Source of the DNA: Lysobacter soli
Lineage (GTDB): Bacteria; Pseudomonadota; Gammaproteobacteria; Xanthomonadales; Xanthomonadaceae
DNA: 64,000 nucleotides
Assembly (NCBI RefSeq): GCF_003382285.1
Contig: NZ_QTJR01000006.1
Coordinates: 1-64,000 of the forward strand
Reading direction: 5' to 3'
In this document: positions 52,762-61,300 of the stretch, piece by piece
Numbering within the stretch: the first letter of the stretch is position 1
How the letters are laid out: each line of letters begins with the position of its first letter
Position numbers and translations under genes: made by a program
The notes under the pieces: generated by a model
The model's input: the letters and a program-made list of their open reading frames with translations, nothing else
Databases searched by the model: none
Told to the model about the DNA's origin: nothing

Positions 52762-52789
52762 ATGTCCGCTTTCGACCCATAGCGGACAT
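52762..52789. repeat. TGTCCGC palindrome, copy 1
   Basis: An imperfect inverted repeat (ATGTCCGCT, central TTCGACCCAT, AGCGGACAT) lies 18 bp upstream of the DUF6228 gene. It is preceded by GGGCTA, as at other copies. Similar palindromes stand before each of the next small genes. Confidence 0.85.
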
Positions 52790-52807
52790 CGAGGTTGACC
52801 TCATTGC

Positions 52808-53218
52808 ATGGATAGCCTTTCTCTCTCAACTGGCGACTCCGGGGTAACGTTCTGCGAGCCAATTCGGGATGACGACGGCTGGCTGGACAGCTTTTCGGTA
52901 CGCATCGACGAAACCGGACTTCGCGCTGAGGCTCGCGTCGAAAACTCTGGTGTCATCCAAGCTCCGGAGGGCTTCTTCAGCGAGTTGGCACAAAGCTGGA
53001 GGGGCTGGACGGGCGAGAAGACGTGGCGTTCGCTCGAAGCCGAGCTTGCGCTCGTTGCCACCACAGACTCCTGTGGGCACGTCACCCTTGAGGTTCGGCT
53101 CCGGCCTGATGCAGGACCCGGTGCGTGGAGGGTCATCTCCTATGCCTATTTCGAGGCCGGCCAGCTCGCTTCACTCGCCTGTCGTGCCGCCCAGTTCTTT
53201 GGACGCAGGCTGGACTGA
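52808..53218 (+). CDS. DUF6228-like protein, possible immunity protein
   Basis: A 136-residue cytoplasmic protein resembling DUF6228: an N-terminal beta part with FCEPIRDDDGWLDSFSVRID, then PEGFFSELAQSWRGWTGEKTWRSLEAELAL, and GHVTLEVRLRPD near the end. Proteins of this type often occur beside polymorphic toxins and are thought to neutralise them. No toxin partner is adjacent; the nearest is the RHS toxin 4 kb on. It is an orphan between palindromic repeats. Confidence 0.7.
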   Translation: MDSLSLSTGDSGVTFCEPIRDDDGWLDSFSVRIDETGLRAEARVENSGVIQAPEGFFSELAQSWRGWTGEKTWRSLEAELALVATTDSCGHVTLEVRLRPDAGPGAWRVISYAYFEAGQLASLACRAAQFFGRRLD

Positions 53219-53250
53219 ACACTCGCGCTCGGCCGAGTGGGTCCGACGAA

Positions 53251-53277
53251 CGTCCGCTACTGGCCGATAGCGGACAT
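53251..53277. repeat. TGTCCGC palindrome, copy 2
   Basis: CGTCCGCTA, centre CTGGCCGA, TAGCGGACATT. A second GCTAATGTCCG fragment without its partner arm follows at about 53294-53304. The copy has the CTGGCCGA centre also found at 54744-54771. Confidence 0.82.
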
Positions 53278-53330
53278 TGGCCAAGGCGCGAGTGCTAATG
53301 TCCGAATCCAGTCATCCAGGACGGTGTCCA

Positions 53331-54350
53331 GTGGGCCAGGGATTAGGGAACGCTCATCGAGTAACGGTGCTTGCAATGGCGGCGCTACTGCAGGTCGCTG
53401 GATGCAGCCGTGAGCGCGCACCGGCAAGTCCTCAGGTGGTCCGCGACCAGGACGTCGGGGCCATCGTGGCGCCATCGGTGCCGGAACCCGTGCGCGTCAT
53501 GGAAGGGGCGGTGCCACTCCCCCAGGGCAGGACGGCGCGCGAAGTAACGGCGATCCTTCGCCAACGGATGGAAGCAGGCGATTCCCAAGCTGCCTGCCAG
53601 CTCGCCCGAGAGGTGGAATTCTGCGCAGATTCCGAAGCGGTAAGTCTTCGCATGGGCACGATAGCGGACCGATTGAAGGCGGAAGCGGCCGCGGGCGCGG
53701 TGGTTCTGAACAAGAACGACGTACTGCAGACAATGGCGGACCTTGCGCGCGTTCGTAGCGAGTACTGCACCGGCATGCCTCCAGTCACCCCGGCGGAAAC
53801 CGTCGACCTGTGGCGACAAGCTGCGTTACGGGGCGACCTTCCATCCATGTTGCGATACGGAACCGGCCTGGCGTTCCGGCACGACAGCCTGCTTGATACG
53901 CTGGACGAACTGAAGGTCTACCGACGCGAGGGCGTCGACATGACCAAGCGCGTTGCACAAAGCGGGAGTATCGAAGCCGCTATTGCGCTCGCACGCGCCT
54001 ACGCGCCACGTCATGTGGGACCCGATCGAACGCCCCTGCTGCGCCAGGCAGTGAAGCGTGATGCCGCGCAATCGCTTGCCTACTATCTGTTTGCACAGGA
54101 TCTTTTGCCGAGGGCGACCTCGTCCCGTGTGACGGCTCTCGCGCTTCAATCCGAAACTCGCGGGCTGCAGTTGATGATGGCGCCCGACGAGGTGCGTGAA
54201 GGCGAGCAACGATACAAGGACCTGCAGCGCGCTTCGATGCCACAGCCTGCCGCCGATTTCGATCTGATGGCGCAGGACGAACGGGACATGTACCAGCCGG
54301 TTCCCGGTACGGGCCTATGCGAGCGAAGCAAGGCGGTCGCTGGCAGGTAG
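53331..54350 (+). CDS. Lipoprotein of unknown function
   Basis: About 339 residues from a GTG at 53331, giving a short lipoprotein signal (VTVLAMAALLQVAGC). An ATG at 53298 lies inside repeat DNA and is less likely. The body is helical with several short units such as EAGDSQAACQLAREVEFC and QSGSIEAAIALARAYAP that recall Sel1/TPR-like repeats. No family is recognised. It is probably periplasmic. It has its own upstream palindrome. Confidence 0.62.
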   Translation: MGQGLGNAHRVTVLAMAALLQVAGCSRERAPASPQVVRDQDVGAIVAPSVPEPVRVMEGAVPLPQGRTAREVTAILRQRMEAGDSQAACQLAREVEFCADSEAVSLRMGTIADRLKAEAAAGAVVLNKNDVLQTMADLARVRSEYCTGMPPVTPAETVDLWRQAALRGDLPSMLRYGTGLAFRHDSLLDTLDELKVYRREGVDMTKRVAQSGSIEAAIALARAYAPRHVGPDRTPLLRQAVKRDAAQSLAYYLFAQDLLPRATSSRVTALALQSETRGLQLMMAPDEVREGEQRYKDLQRASMPQPAADFDLMAQDERDMYQPVPGTGLCERSKAVAGR

Positions 54351-54421
54351 GGACGGAAGCCGACTGGGCTCGACAGGGCTGACGTACCCATTGGCAGCGA
54401 AGCTTGGAAGGCGTAAGTCGA

Positions 54422-54507
54422 ACGTCCGCTGCCGCCCGCCAGCGGAGGCAGGACGGGCGACGCCGTTTGGGTGGTGCTAATGTCCGCTTTCGACCCAAAG
54501 CGGACAT
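54422..54507. repeat. TGTCCGC palindromes, copies 3 and 4
   Basis: A partial copy (CGTCCGCTGCC, GCCAGCGGA) at 54422-54446 is followed by a full copy at 54480-54507 (ATGTCCGCTT, TCGACCCA, AAGCGGACAT) preceded by GTGCTA. They sit between the lipoprotein gene and the 74-residue gene. Confidence 0.82.
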
Positions 54508-54515
54508 CCCGGTTT

Positions 54516-54740
54516 ATGACGACCCCGAACCTCGATGACGGGCGTTTTGATCGCTTGGTCACCCTGCGTGATGCCTACCGGATCATGGAGCGCTTTGCCC
54601 AGAGTTACCGAGAGCGCGGTGACACACCGATATCCGACTTCCTCGATTGCTACGCCTCGGAGACGGGCGGAGGGCTGACAACCGATCCTGCTGCCCCGGA
54701 TGACTTCGCCGACGCCGCGGCCAGCGTTTTGGGGAAGTGA
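54516..54740 (+). CDS. Small orphan protein, 74 residues
   Basis: A soluble, acidic 74-residue protein (DDGRFDRLVTLRDAYRIMER, then FLDCYASETGGG). Nothing known is recognised. The ATG at 54516 starts 8 bp after a full palindrome copy; the longer in-frame start lies within the repeat and yields the repeat-derived reading SAFDPKRT. The next palindrome starts 3 bp after its stop. Confidence 0.55.
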   Translation: MTTPNLDDGRFDRLVTLRDAYRIMERFAQSYRERGDTPISDFLDCYASETGGGLTTDPAAPDDFADAAASVLGK

Positions 54741-54743
54741 CGA

Positions 54744-54771
54744 CGTCCGCTTCTGGCCGATAGCGGACATT
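54744..54771. repeat. TGTCCGC palindrome, copy 5
   Basis: CGTCCGCTT, CTGGCCGA, TAGCGGACATT, directly after the 74-residue gene and 36 bp before the 72-residue gene. Its centre matches copy 2. Confidence 0.85.
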
Positions 54772-54807
54772 ATTCTGGCGTGACGCCCATGGGCCGGGAG
54801 AGGAGCC

Positions 54808-55026
54808 ATGTCGGACGAAGGTGAAACCATGCTCGAGCTCTTCGGAGCCCTCACCAACTGCCTCTCACGTGCGATCGCCCAGATGACGCTTCGCCAGCTC
54901 GATGCGTACGAGGCAGAGGTCCTTGAGATGCTCCGCCTGCGTGACGACGAGTCGCCCGCCGCGAATGCGTTCCGGTCGGTAATCCGAGACATTGCGAGCC
55001 GCCGAGCGCATCACTTTCTCCAGTAG
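54808..55026 (+). CDS. Small orphan helical protein, 72 residues
   Basis: A predicted all-helical soluble protein (LFGALTNCLSRAIAQMTLRQ, LDAYEAEVLEMLRLRDDE). It has a good ribosome site (GGAGAGGAGCC before the ATG). No family is known to me. It lies after palindrome copy 5. Confidence 0.6.
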   Translation: MSDEGETMLELFGALTNCLSRAIAQMTLRQLDAYEAEVLEMLRLRDDESPAANAFRSVIRDIASRRAHHFLQ

Positions 55027-55055
55027 GTGCCAACATCGTCCGGGGGATATCGGCC

Positions 55056-55406
55056 ATGCGTATCAAACCTCAAGCGGAAAAGGCGTCGTGCGTGAATGAC
55101 TTCCTGGATCTGGCGCGCGTCCGGCAAGGCATGACTTCAGACAGGCAACTCGCAGCCGCACTTCAAGTCGGATCACCCGCCGTGTCGAACTGGCACCGCG
55201 GGAATAGCCACCCGAGTCCAATGACATGCATGAAGCTTGCGGAACTGGCGGAACTCCCCCTCGCGCTGGTCCTCGGCACGATCTGCGAGGCGAATGCACC
55301 AAAGGAAGAGGAAGCGGCGGTTTGGCGCAAGCTCGCAGACGAATCTGTCGCCGCCAAAGCAGCAGTCGCGGCACTTCGTCAATCAACCCGGCAAAACCGG
55401 AATTGA
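55056..55406 (+). CDS. Small helix-turn-helix protein, phage type
   Basis: A 116-residue protein with an N-terminal HTH (FLDLARVRQGMTSDRQLAAA, then LQVGSPAVSNWHRGNSHPSP, LKLAELA-type third helix) like Cro/C1-type or DUF3693 phage regulators, and a charged C-terminal helix. It is probably a DNA-binding protein left by a phage or mobile element. Its 3' end overlaps the convergent 60-residue gene. Confidence 0.7.
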   Translation: MRIKPQAEKASCVNDFLDLARVRQGMTSDRQLAAALQVGSPAVSNWHRGNSHPSPMTCMKLAELAELPLALVLGTICEANAPKEEEAAVWRKLADESVAAKAAVAALRQSTRQNRN

Positions 55407-55565
55407 TGGACCGGCACGCGAAGGAGCTACCTCTAACACCCAGCGCCCCTTCTCGTCTTCGTGCCAGCGGCCGGACCGGATGCTGTATCCCGCGGCTTCC
55501 TCGATGTCGACGAAGCGCCCTGGTCTCCCCGGACCGGCGGGCGGGCCGTCGAGCACGATTCGCAT
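55383..55565 (-). CDS. Small phage-type protein, 60 residues
   Basis: A 60-residue protein starting MRIVLDGPPAGPGRPGRFVD and containing GRWHEDEKGRWVLEV. This resembles a short protein family met in prophages of proteobacteria, known to me only by its N-terminal pattern and without a defined role. It overlaps the HTH gene tail to tail. An ATG 17 codons upstream is possible. Confidence 0.55.
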   Translation of the reverse strand: MRIVLDGPPAGPGRPGRFVDIEEAAGYSIRSGRWHEDEKGRWVLEVAPSRAGPSIPVLPG

Positions 55566-55806
55566 CACTAGCTGCTCCGGAACCCACGCCCACGAGAAGG
55601 CTTCCCATAGAGGCACTTCTCATCGTCTGGTAGCTCGCCGTACTCACGCGTACTCAGAAACGCTGCGAACGCTTCCCTGGCTTTCGGATCGTCTTGCGCT
55701 TTCTTCGGCCAAGCCCAGTTTGGCTAGGCCAACTTAGCCGCTGGTCAGGACAGGCTCCGTGACCGTGGCGCAATATTGAGGTGAAGAGTCTTCAGCCGGA
55801 GCGGCC

Positions 55807-56646
55807 ATGTGCTATTCCGCCCAGATCTGGGCCGACTACAAGAAGTTCACCCGCCAGTTCGGGGCCATCCTGAGCATCGGCGACTTCACCCGCATCTTCT
55901 GGGAGCGCCGGGAGGGCGGCAGCCCGAAGATCCCTAAGGCGATCGAGCTGGCCTTTGCCGAGCCGCGGGACGAGTTCGAGGTCCCGGTCAAACAGATGAT
56001 CGACGAGGCCCGGGAGGCCGAGCTGGCCCGCATCGATGAGCGCATCGCCATCCAGCAGGAGAAGATCGCAGAAGCCGAGGCGGCTCTCCAGAAGCGGGTG
56101 ACCAAGAAGTCCCAAGAGATCATCCGGGTCGCCAACAATCGGATTGCCGCGGAGCGGGTTAAAGCGGACAAGCTCCGGCGCACCGAGCCCGCAGAAGACG
56201 ACGACCGCATCTGGCCCGGTGACTACACGCTCGTCATGGTGGTTGAGAACGGTCGCAAGGTCGTCAAGCCGATGCGCTACCAATGCCGCCTACCCGGCTG
56301 GACCGTGGCCGACGAGAAGACCAAGCCCGGCACGTACAACGCCCGCCGAGATAGCCTCAAAAGCGTCTGGAAGCGCCTTTACGGCTACAACCATGGGATC
56401 ATGGTCGCGACGCACTTCTACGAGAGCGTGGCGCGCCACGACTACGAGCAGCGCGCGCTGGCCGATGGTGAGCGCCCGAAGAGCATGGAGCTGGAGTTCA
56501 CCCCCCAGACGGGTGAGCCGCTCTACATCCCGGTGCTCTGGTATGCGTGGACCGATGGCGTCGAGGAACTACTGTCCTGCGCGGCGATCACGGACAACCC
56601 GAAGACGGAGGTATTGTGGGAGGATCAGCGGCAATTCGACTTTTGA
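55807..56646 (+). pseudogene. Truncated SRAP (HMCES/YedK-like) protein gene
   Basis: A 279-residue SOS-response-associated peptidase family protein of the long, coiled-coil-inserted type. SRAP proteins crosslink to abasic sites in single-stranded DNA through Cys2. Cys2 is present (MCYSAQIW), as are the PGTYNARRDSL motif and a Glu in THFYESV. The family normally ends with an H-D-R motif and about 50 more residues; here the reading frame leaves the family after SCAAITDNP and stops, so the catalytic His is missing. A frameshift or recombination near 56600 is likely. A coiled coil runs over about residues 60-120. Confidence 0.72.
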
Positions 56647-56827
56647 TAAGCCACACTGCCTAAGGATCGGTATAAATGGCAGCAGTGGTCAAGCGCCGAA
56701 GGTGCTCGATCCTAAGCTCCTGTCAGCGGATGCAAGCGCAGTAGTGCTCTTGGCGCTCAAGACATGGTTTCGATCGGCCAGCCTGTACAGCTCCACCACG
56801 GACAGGGCGCGGTCTTGCGCGCACCCT

Positions 56828-57409
56828 TCATTGGGGGGAAGTCGGAACAGATGGATCTATCTGACAGCCTGCGTTGTCGAAAAGTCGGCCGATCCGATCG
56901 GTCTCATCATTCAACATGTGCCCCACGCCCGACCAAGTGTTCAAGATCGTGCGGCTCGCGGCCGGCCTGCGAAATACCCTCGAGGATCCGCGCTCTGTAA
57001 AAAGAAGGGACCCATCTTCGTTGTAACTACCCAGAAAGAAGTCAGTCTCCGCGGCGAACCTCGGGCGACGGAGTATGTTCCTGTCGGCTAGGTCAAAGGG
57101 CTGCCTCTGATCGGGGTCGCGAGAAACGCTCGAGCGCGCCCCATAGATCGAAAGGGCTCCTTGGAACAGGATCATCCCGTTGAACTCTCGATAGAAATCT
57201 TCAACCTCGCTTGGGACGGCTACCGTGGTCTCCTTCCTCATCGCAGACAACGCGTTCAGTTGGCCAGGGAACACGACATGTAAATACGCCTTAGCGCCGA
57301 TATGAGGCAGGTGACCGATGAGAACAGCTCCGTTCTCAAGCGTTATAACATCCGGCTGCGCGAGCTGCTTCTTGAGCTTGCCAATGAAATCGTTGAGTTT
57401 GCAAGTCAT
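56828..57409 (-). CDS. SUKH (SMI1/KNR4)-family immunity protein
   Basis: A 193-residue protein with the SUKH pattern VPSEVEDFYREFNGMILFQG, ALSIYG. SUKH proteins are common immunity proteins for polymorphic toxins, especially nucleases. It is the last gene of the toxin operon and overlaps the toxin stop by ATGA (57406-57409), so it is made with the toxin it should block. Confidence 0.82.
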   Translation of the reverse strand: MTCKLNDFIGKLKKQLAQPDVITLENGAVLIGHLPHIGAKAYLHVVFPGQLNALSAMRKETTVAVPSEVEDFYREFNGMILFQGALSIYGARSSVSRDPDQRQPFDLADRNILRRPRFAAETDFFLGSYNEDGSLLFTERGSSRVFRRPAASRTILNTWSGVGHMLNDETDRIGRLFDNAGCQIDPSVPTSPQ

Positions 57410-58350
57410 TTCTTCACCCGACGAATGATGTTACTTCCAGTCTCGATCACTCGGATCATTCGCGCCTTCGCCCCAGTTCCTCTATACACCATATCTCCCG
57501 ACGTTGCGTTCCGGAAATTTCCGCCATGGGTTTCTTGGTGCTCGGTGCGAGTGAGGAACTTGATGTTATCAGCGACACCGGCCAGCTCAGGACTGTCGTT
57601 CACGCTATTGATGTGATGGCCCTCAATGCCTTTCACACTTCCCGTTTCGAGCAGCTCATTGATTTGCGCCTTAGTCCAGTCGCGAGTACCCGTACCTGTT
57701 TCCGACACCAGTCTTTTCTCTGCAGCCCAGGCCCTCGCGACTCCATTTCGCCGCTCGTTTTCAAGCGCTCTGGCGTCCTGTCTTAGTACGCCTCTGATTT
57801 CCGCAAGGCGGCCAGCACCAGGGGCCCCCAGACTTCTTAGAAACTGGCCAGTTTCGCTCGCGCTCATTCTCCCCTGTTTGTATGCGCCGTAAGCCATCTC
57901 TGCGTGCAAGACGGGCTCTAGACCGTTTAGAAAGAAGCTTGACGCTTGTCGGCCATCCGGGTCCGTGAATGTGTACGGGTTATTGTTACCGTACCAGTAG
58001 CGATTGAAGTTGGCACCCGTGCCCCCATTTGCCGTTACGGGATCTACGGAGAGGAACCTCCCAAGCTGCGGATCGTAATACCGCTGCTGCATGTAGCTAA
58101 GCCCCGTGGCAGCGTCACTGACGTGCCCGGTATAGCCCGCCCCATCTTTGATCCCGGTCAGATCCTCGCCATACGGCTCGTACTGATTGCGTTCAATTAC
58201 CGACCCTGCGCTGTCGGTGACGGCGACCACTGACCCAAGCGCATCGGTGTGCATGTACTCGACTGTCTGCGCCACACCTGGGCCGGCAACGATCGCAAGA
58301 GCGATTGCTGCGGCCCATCGAATCTGCTTTATCACGGGAATACTTCTCAC
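57406..58350 (-). CDS. Secreted RHS-core protein with C-terminal HNH nuclease toxin
   Basis: A 314-residue protein. Residues 1-28 are a Sec signal peptide (AAAIALAIVAGPGVAQ). Residues 30-135 are the closing part of an RHS core: VEYMHTDALGSVVAVTD, YEPYGE, YMQQRYYDPQLGRFLSVDPV, ending NPYTFTDPDG, the usual junction before toxin domains. A variable linker leads to an HNH-type domain with GIEGHHINS (His 245, 246), Asn 262 and His 271 and 275 (DNIKFLTRTEHQETH). A DNA-cutting toxin is likely. It begins by ATGA overlap with the stop of the large RHS gene. Confidence 0.85.
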   Translation of the reverse strand: MRSIPVIKQIRWAAAIALAIVAGPGVAQTVEYMHTDALGSVVAVTDSAGSVIERNQYEPYGEDLTGIKDGAGYTGHVSDAATGLSYMQQRYYDPQLGRFLSVDPVTANGGTGANFNRYWYGNNNPYTFTDPDGRQASSFFLNGLEPVLHAEMAYGAYKQGRMSASETGQFLRSLGAPGAGRLAEIRGVLRQDARALENERRNGVARAWAAEKRLVSETGTGTRDWTKAQINELLETGSVKGIEGHHINSVNDSPELAGVADNIKFLTRTEHQETHGGNFRNATSGDMVYRGTGAKARMIRVIETGSNIIRRVKK

Positions 58351-61300
58351 GGGATCACCCCACCATCTGCATACTCGGTCGTGACCGTCTGCGCCACCGG
58401 CGCGGACTCGCTGCAGCCAGACGCGTTACAAGCTCTGACGACGTGAGCTGAAGCGCAGTATGTCGCGACATTCTGGTTGATGCTGGTTCCAACCGACGTC
58501 GCTGTTCCGTCGTACTGCTTCTGATAGTAGTTGCCGTTTCCGTAAGACCAGAGTTCGTATCGATCGGCAAACGAGGATGCTGTCCAACGCACGGAACAGG
58601 CGATCTTCGTGCGACCGCTGACAATCAGTTGGTACTTATTGTCGTACGTGATGGTAGGAGCTGGCGGCGGCAATACGACCTGCACGCTTGCTACTGCCGA
58701 GTCCGGACCGCAGCCCGCCGCGTTACAGCCGCGAACGCGATAGGAGTACGTCGCCGTCCCCTTGCCACCGACAGCCACACTAGTTCCTCCCGCGTTGTAG
58801 ATCAGACTCCAGCCGCCGCCATTGACGCTCTCCTCTGCCTGGTAGCTGGTTGCGAGACCCACACCACCCCAGCTGACTGTGTACGAGCCGTTCGTGTTCA
58901 ACGTCGGCACGGAGACCCAGGTGGCGTCGGAAGGCGGGCGGATGACCGAGATCGACACCGAGCCGGAATACCCACCGCAGCCGGCTAGGTTGCAGGCGCG
59001 TGCGCGATACGCGTACGCGCCGTACGCCTTACCCGAGAAGGCCGTGCTCGTCGCGGCGGGCTCCTGCACCTGCACCCAACCACCGCCGTTGACGCTTTCC
59101 TCCAGTCGATATGTCGTCGCCGTGGAGACCGCGCCCCAGCTGACGGTATAGCCACCCGTCAGGCTCTGCGCAGGCACGGACAACACCGGAGCCGACGCGG
59201 GCGGATACACAACCTGCGTGGTCGCCGTCGCGGAAACGGGACCACAGCCCGCGGGGTTACATCCATTCACGCGATAAGCGTAAGTGCCCGCGGGCTTGGA
59301 GGTGTATGCGACCGAGACCGCCGCGCTGTCCTGCGCAGTGGCCCAGGCGCCGCCATTGACGCTGTGCTCCAACACGTAGCGGTCCGCACCCGCTACCGAC
59401 GTCCAGCTGACCGTGAAGTTGCCATTCGGGGCATTAGCGGGCGACGAAACCGTAGCTGCAGCGGTCGGCGCGAACTGCACCGAGGTCGACTGGCTCGCGC
59501 TCCAGCCGCTGCATGCCGCCGCTTGGCAGGCGCGGACGCGATACGCATAGCTGCCTGCGGTCTTTCCACTCACGGCCTTCGAAAGTCCCGCGCCCCCGTA
59601 AGAAGGGGTCCAGGCGCCGCCATTGGCGGACTCCTGCAGGTCGTATGAGGTGGCATATGCCACGGACGTCCAAGTCAAGGTATAGCTGCCTGTGGTGCTG
59701 TAGGAGGGCACGGTCAGGGCAGGGGTAACGGGCGCGACAACGGTTGTCAGTTTCGCCAGCAGGCTACCGTTGAGCTGGATGTACTCGTAGTTCTTGCCTT
59801 CACGCTCGTTGTTTTGGCGACGAAGTGCGCCGTCCTGGCCATACATTGACAGGATGTTGCCTTGAGTCGGGCTCCATGCGCGCGCACGACGGCCGTATGC
59901 GTCGTACCAGTATGCCTCCTTGCCGGCAACGCTACGCAGACGATTGCCAAAGTCGAACTGGAACGCGTCGCCGCTCTTGTTTTGGACGTTGCCCTGCACG
60001 TCGTAGCCGATGGCGCCGATGGTGGCGCCTGCGTTGTCCTGGATATTGGTCAGACGATTGCTGGCGTCGTACCAGTAATTGTGCTGCCGCTTGCCAGTGA
60101 GCTTGGCGCTGCGGAGGTTGTCCAGCGCATCGTACGTGTAGCGGTAGATGCCATCGCCACCGAACGCCGCCGACGCCGCTTGCGTCAGGCGGTCGAGATT
60201 GTCATAGACCATCGACCGCGAATACCCCGGGGTAACGGCGTCGGTGATTTGCGAGACGTTGCCGTTCCGGTCGTATGCGTAGGTGTCGTCCAGGACGGCA
60301 CCGTCAGTCACGCGCGAAGGCAACTGGCGCGCATTCTGCATCATCGAGTGTACGATGCCATTCCCGTAGGTGAACTGCTTCATGCCGCCGTTGGGGTAAT
60401 AAGACACACCTAGCGCGTAGACACCGGCACGCGTCGGCTGACCCAGTGCGTTTGGCGCGTAATCCACGACCAAGCCGCTCGGATACGTGATGCTGGCTAG
60501 GGCACCGTTGGCGTCATAGCCGTACCCCAACGCCCATGTGAACCAGCCCGCCTGTCCCGTTGTCTCTGATGTCAGCAGCCCACGTTTGTTGTAGTTGTAG
60601 ATATTGGTGGTCTGGTTGACGCCGCCTTCGCTTTGCGTGATCACCTGCGAGGGCTTGCCGTCGTTGGTGTAAGTCCACGTTTGATTGCCACTGCCATCCG
60701 GGAAGGTCAACGTCTTCACGCGATTCCGCGCGTCATACGTCCGGTCCGCACGACGACCGGAGCCGTAGGCGGTCGCGGTGTCGCACGAGGTGGTGCCTGG
60801 CAGCGCCAGGCCGCTGGCGGTCCAGGCGATGTTGCCCGCCGCGTCGTAATCGGTGACGGATGCGCCCGTTTCAGGCTCGATCGCCTTGCACAACTGTTCG
60901 TAGACGTCGTAGACGTAGCTGCGCGTTACGGATTGTGTGCCGTCGATATTGCGTCGCGTGATCGCCTTCGGCTTGCCGAACACGTCGCGCGCGATGTCCG
61001 TCCGCGCATTTTCCGGATGTTCGATGTATACGGCCTGCTCGAACGCCGGCTGGTCGAGTGCGAAGAAGGTAGTCGTCGTCGTTTGGCTGCGCGGGTTGGT
61101 CACGGCGCTGCGATTGCCGCCCGGGTACGTGGTCAGCGTCGTCAGCAGGCCCAGCTCGCTGTCGGTCGACACCGATTCAACCCGTCCGATTGGGTCATAC
61201 GAGATCCATGTCCCCGTCGAGCCCCCGGAGTTGAGATCAGACGGATACGAGCTGAAAACGTTTCGCCCTTCGTGATCGTACGCGTAGCGGATGGAACGCA

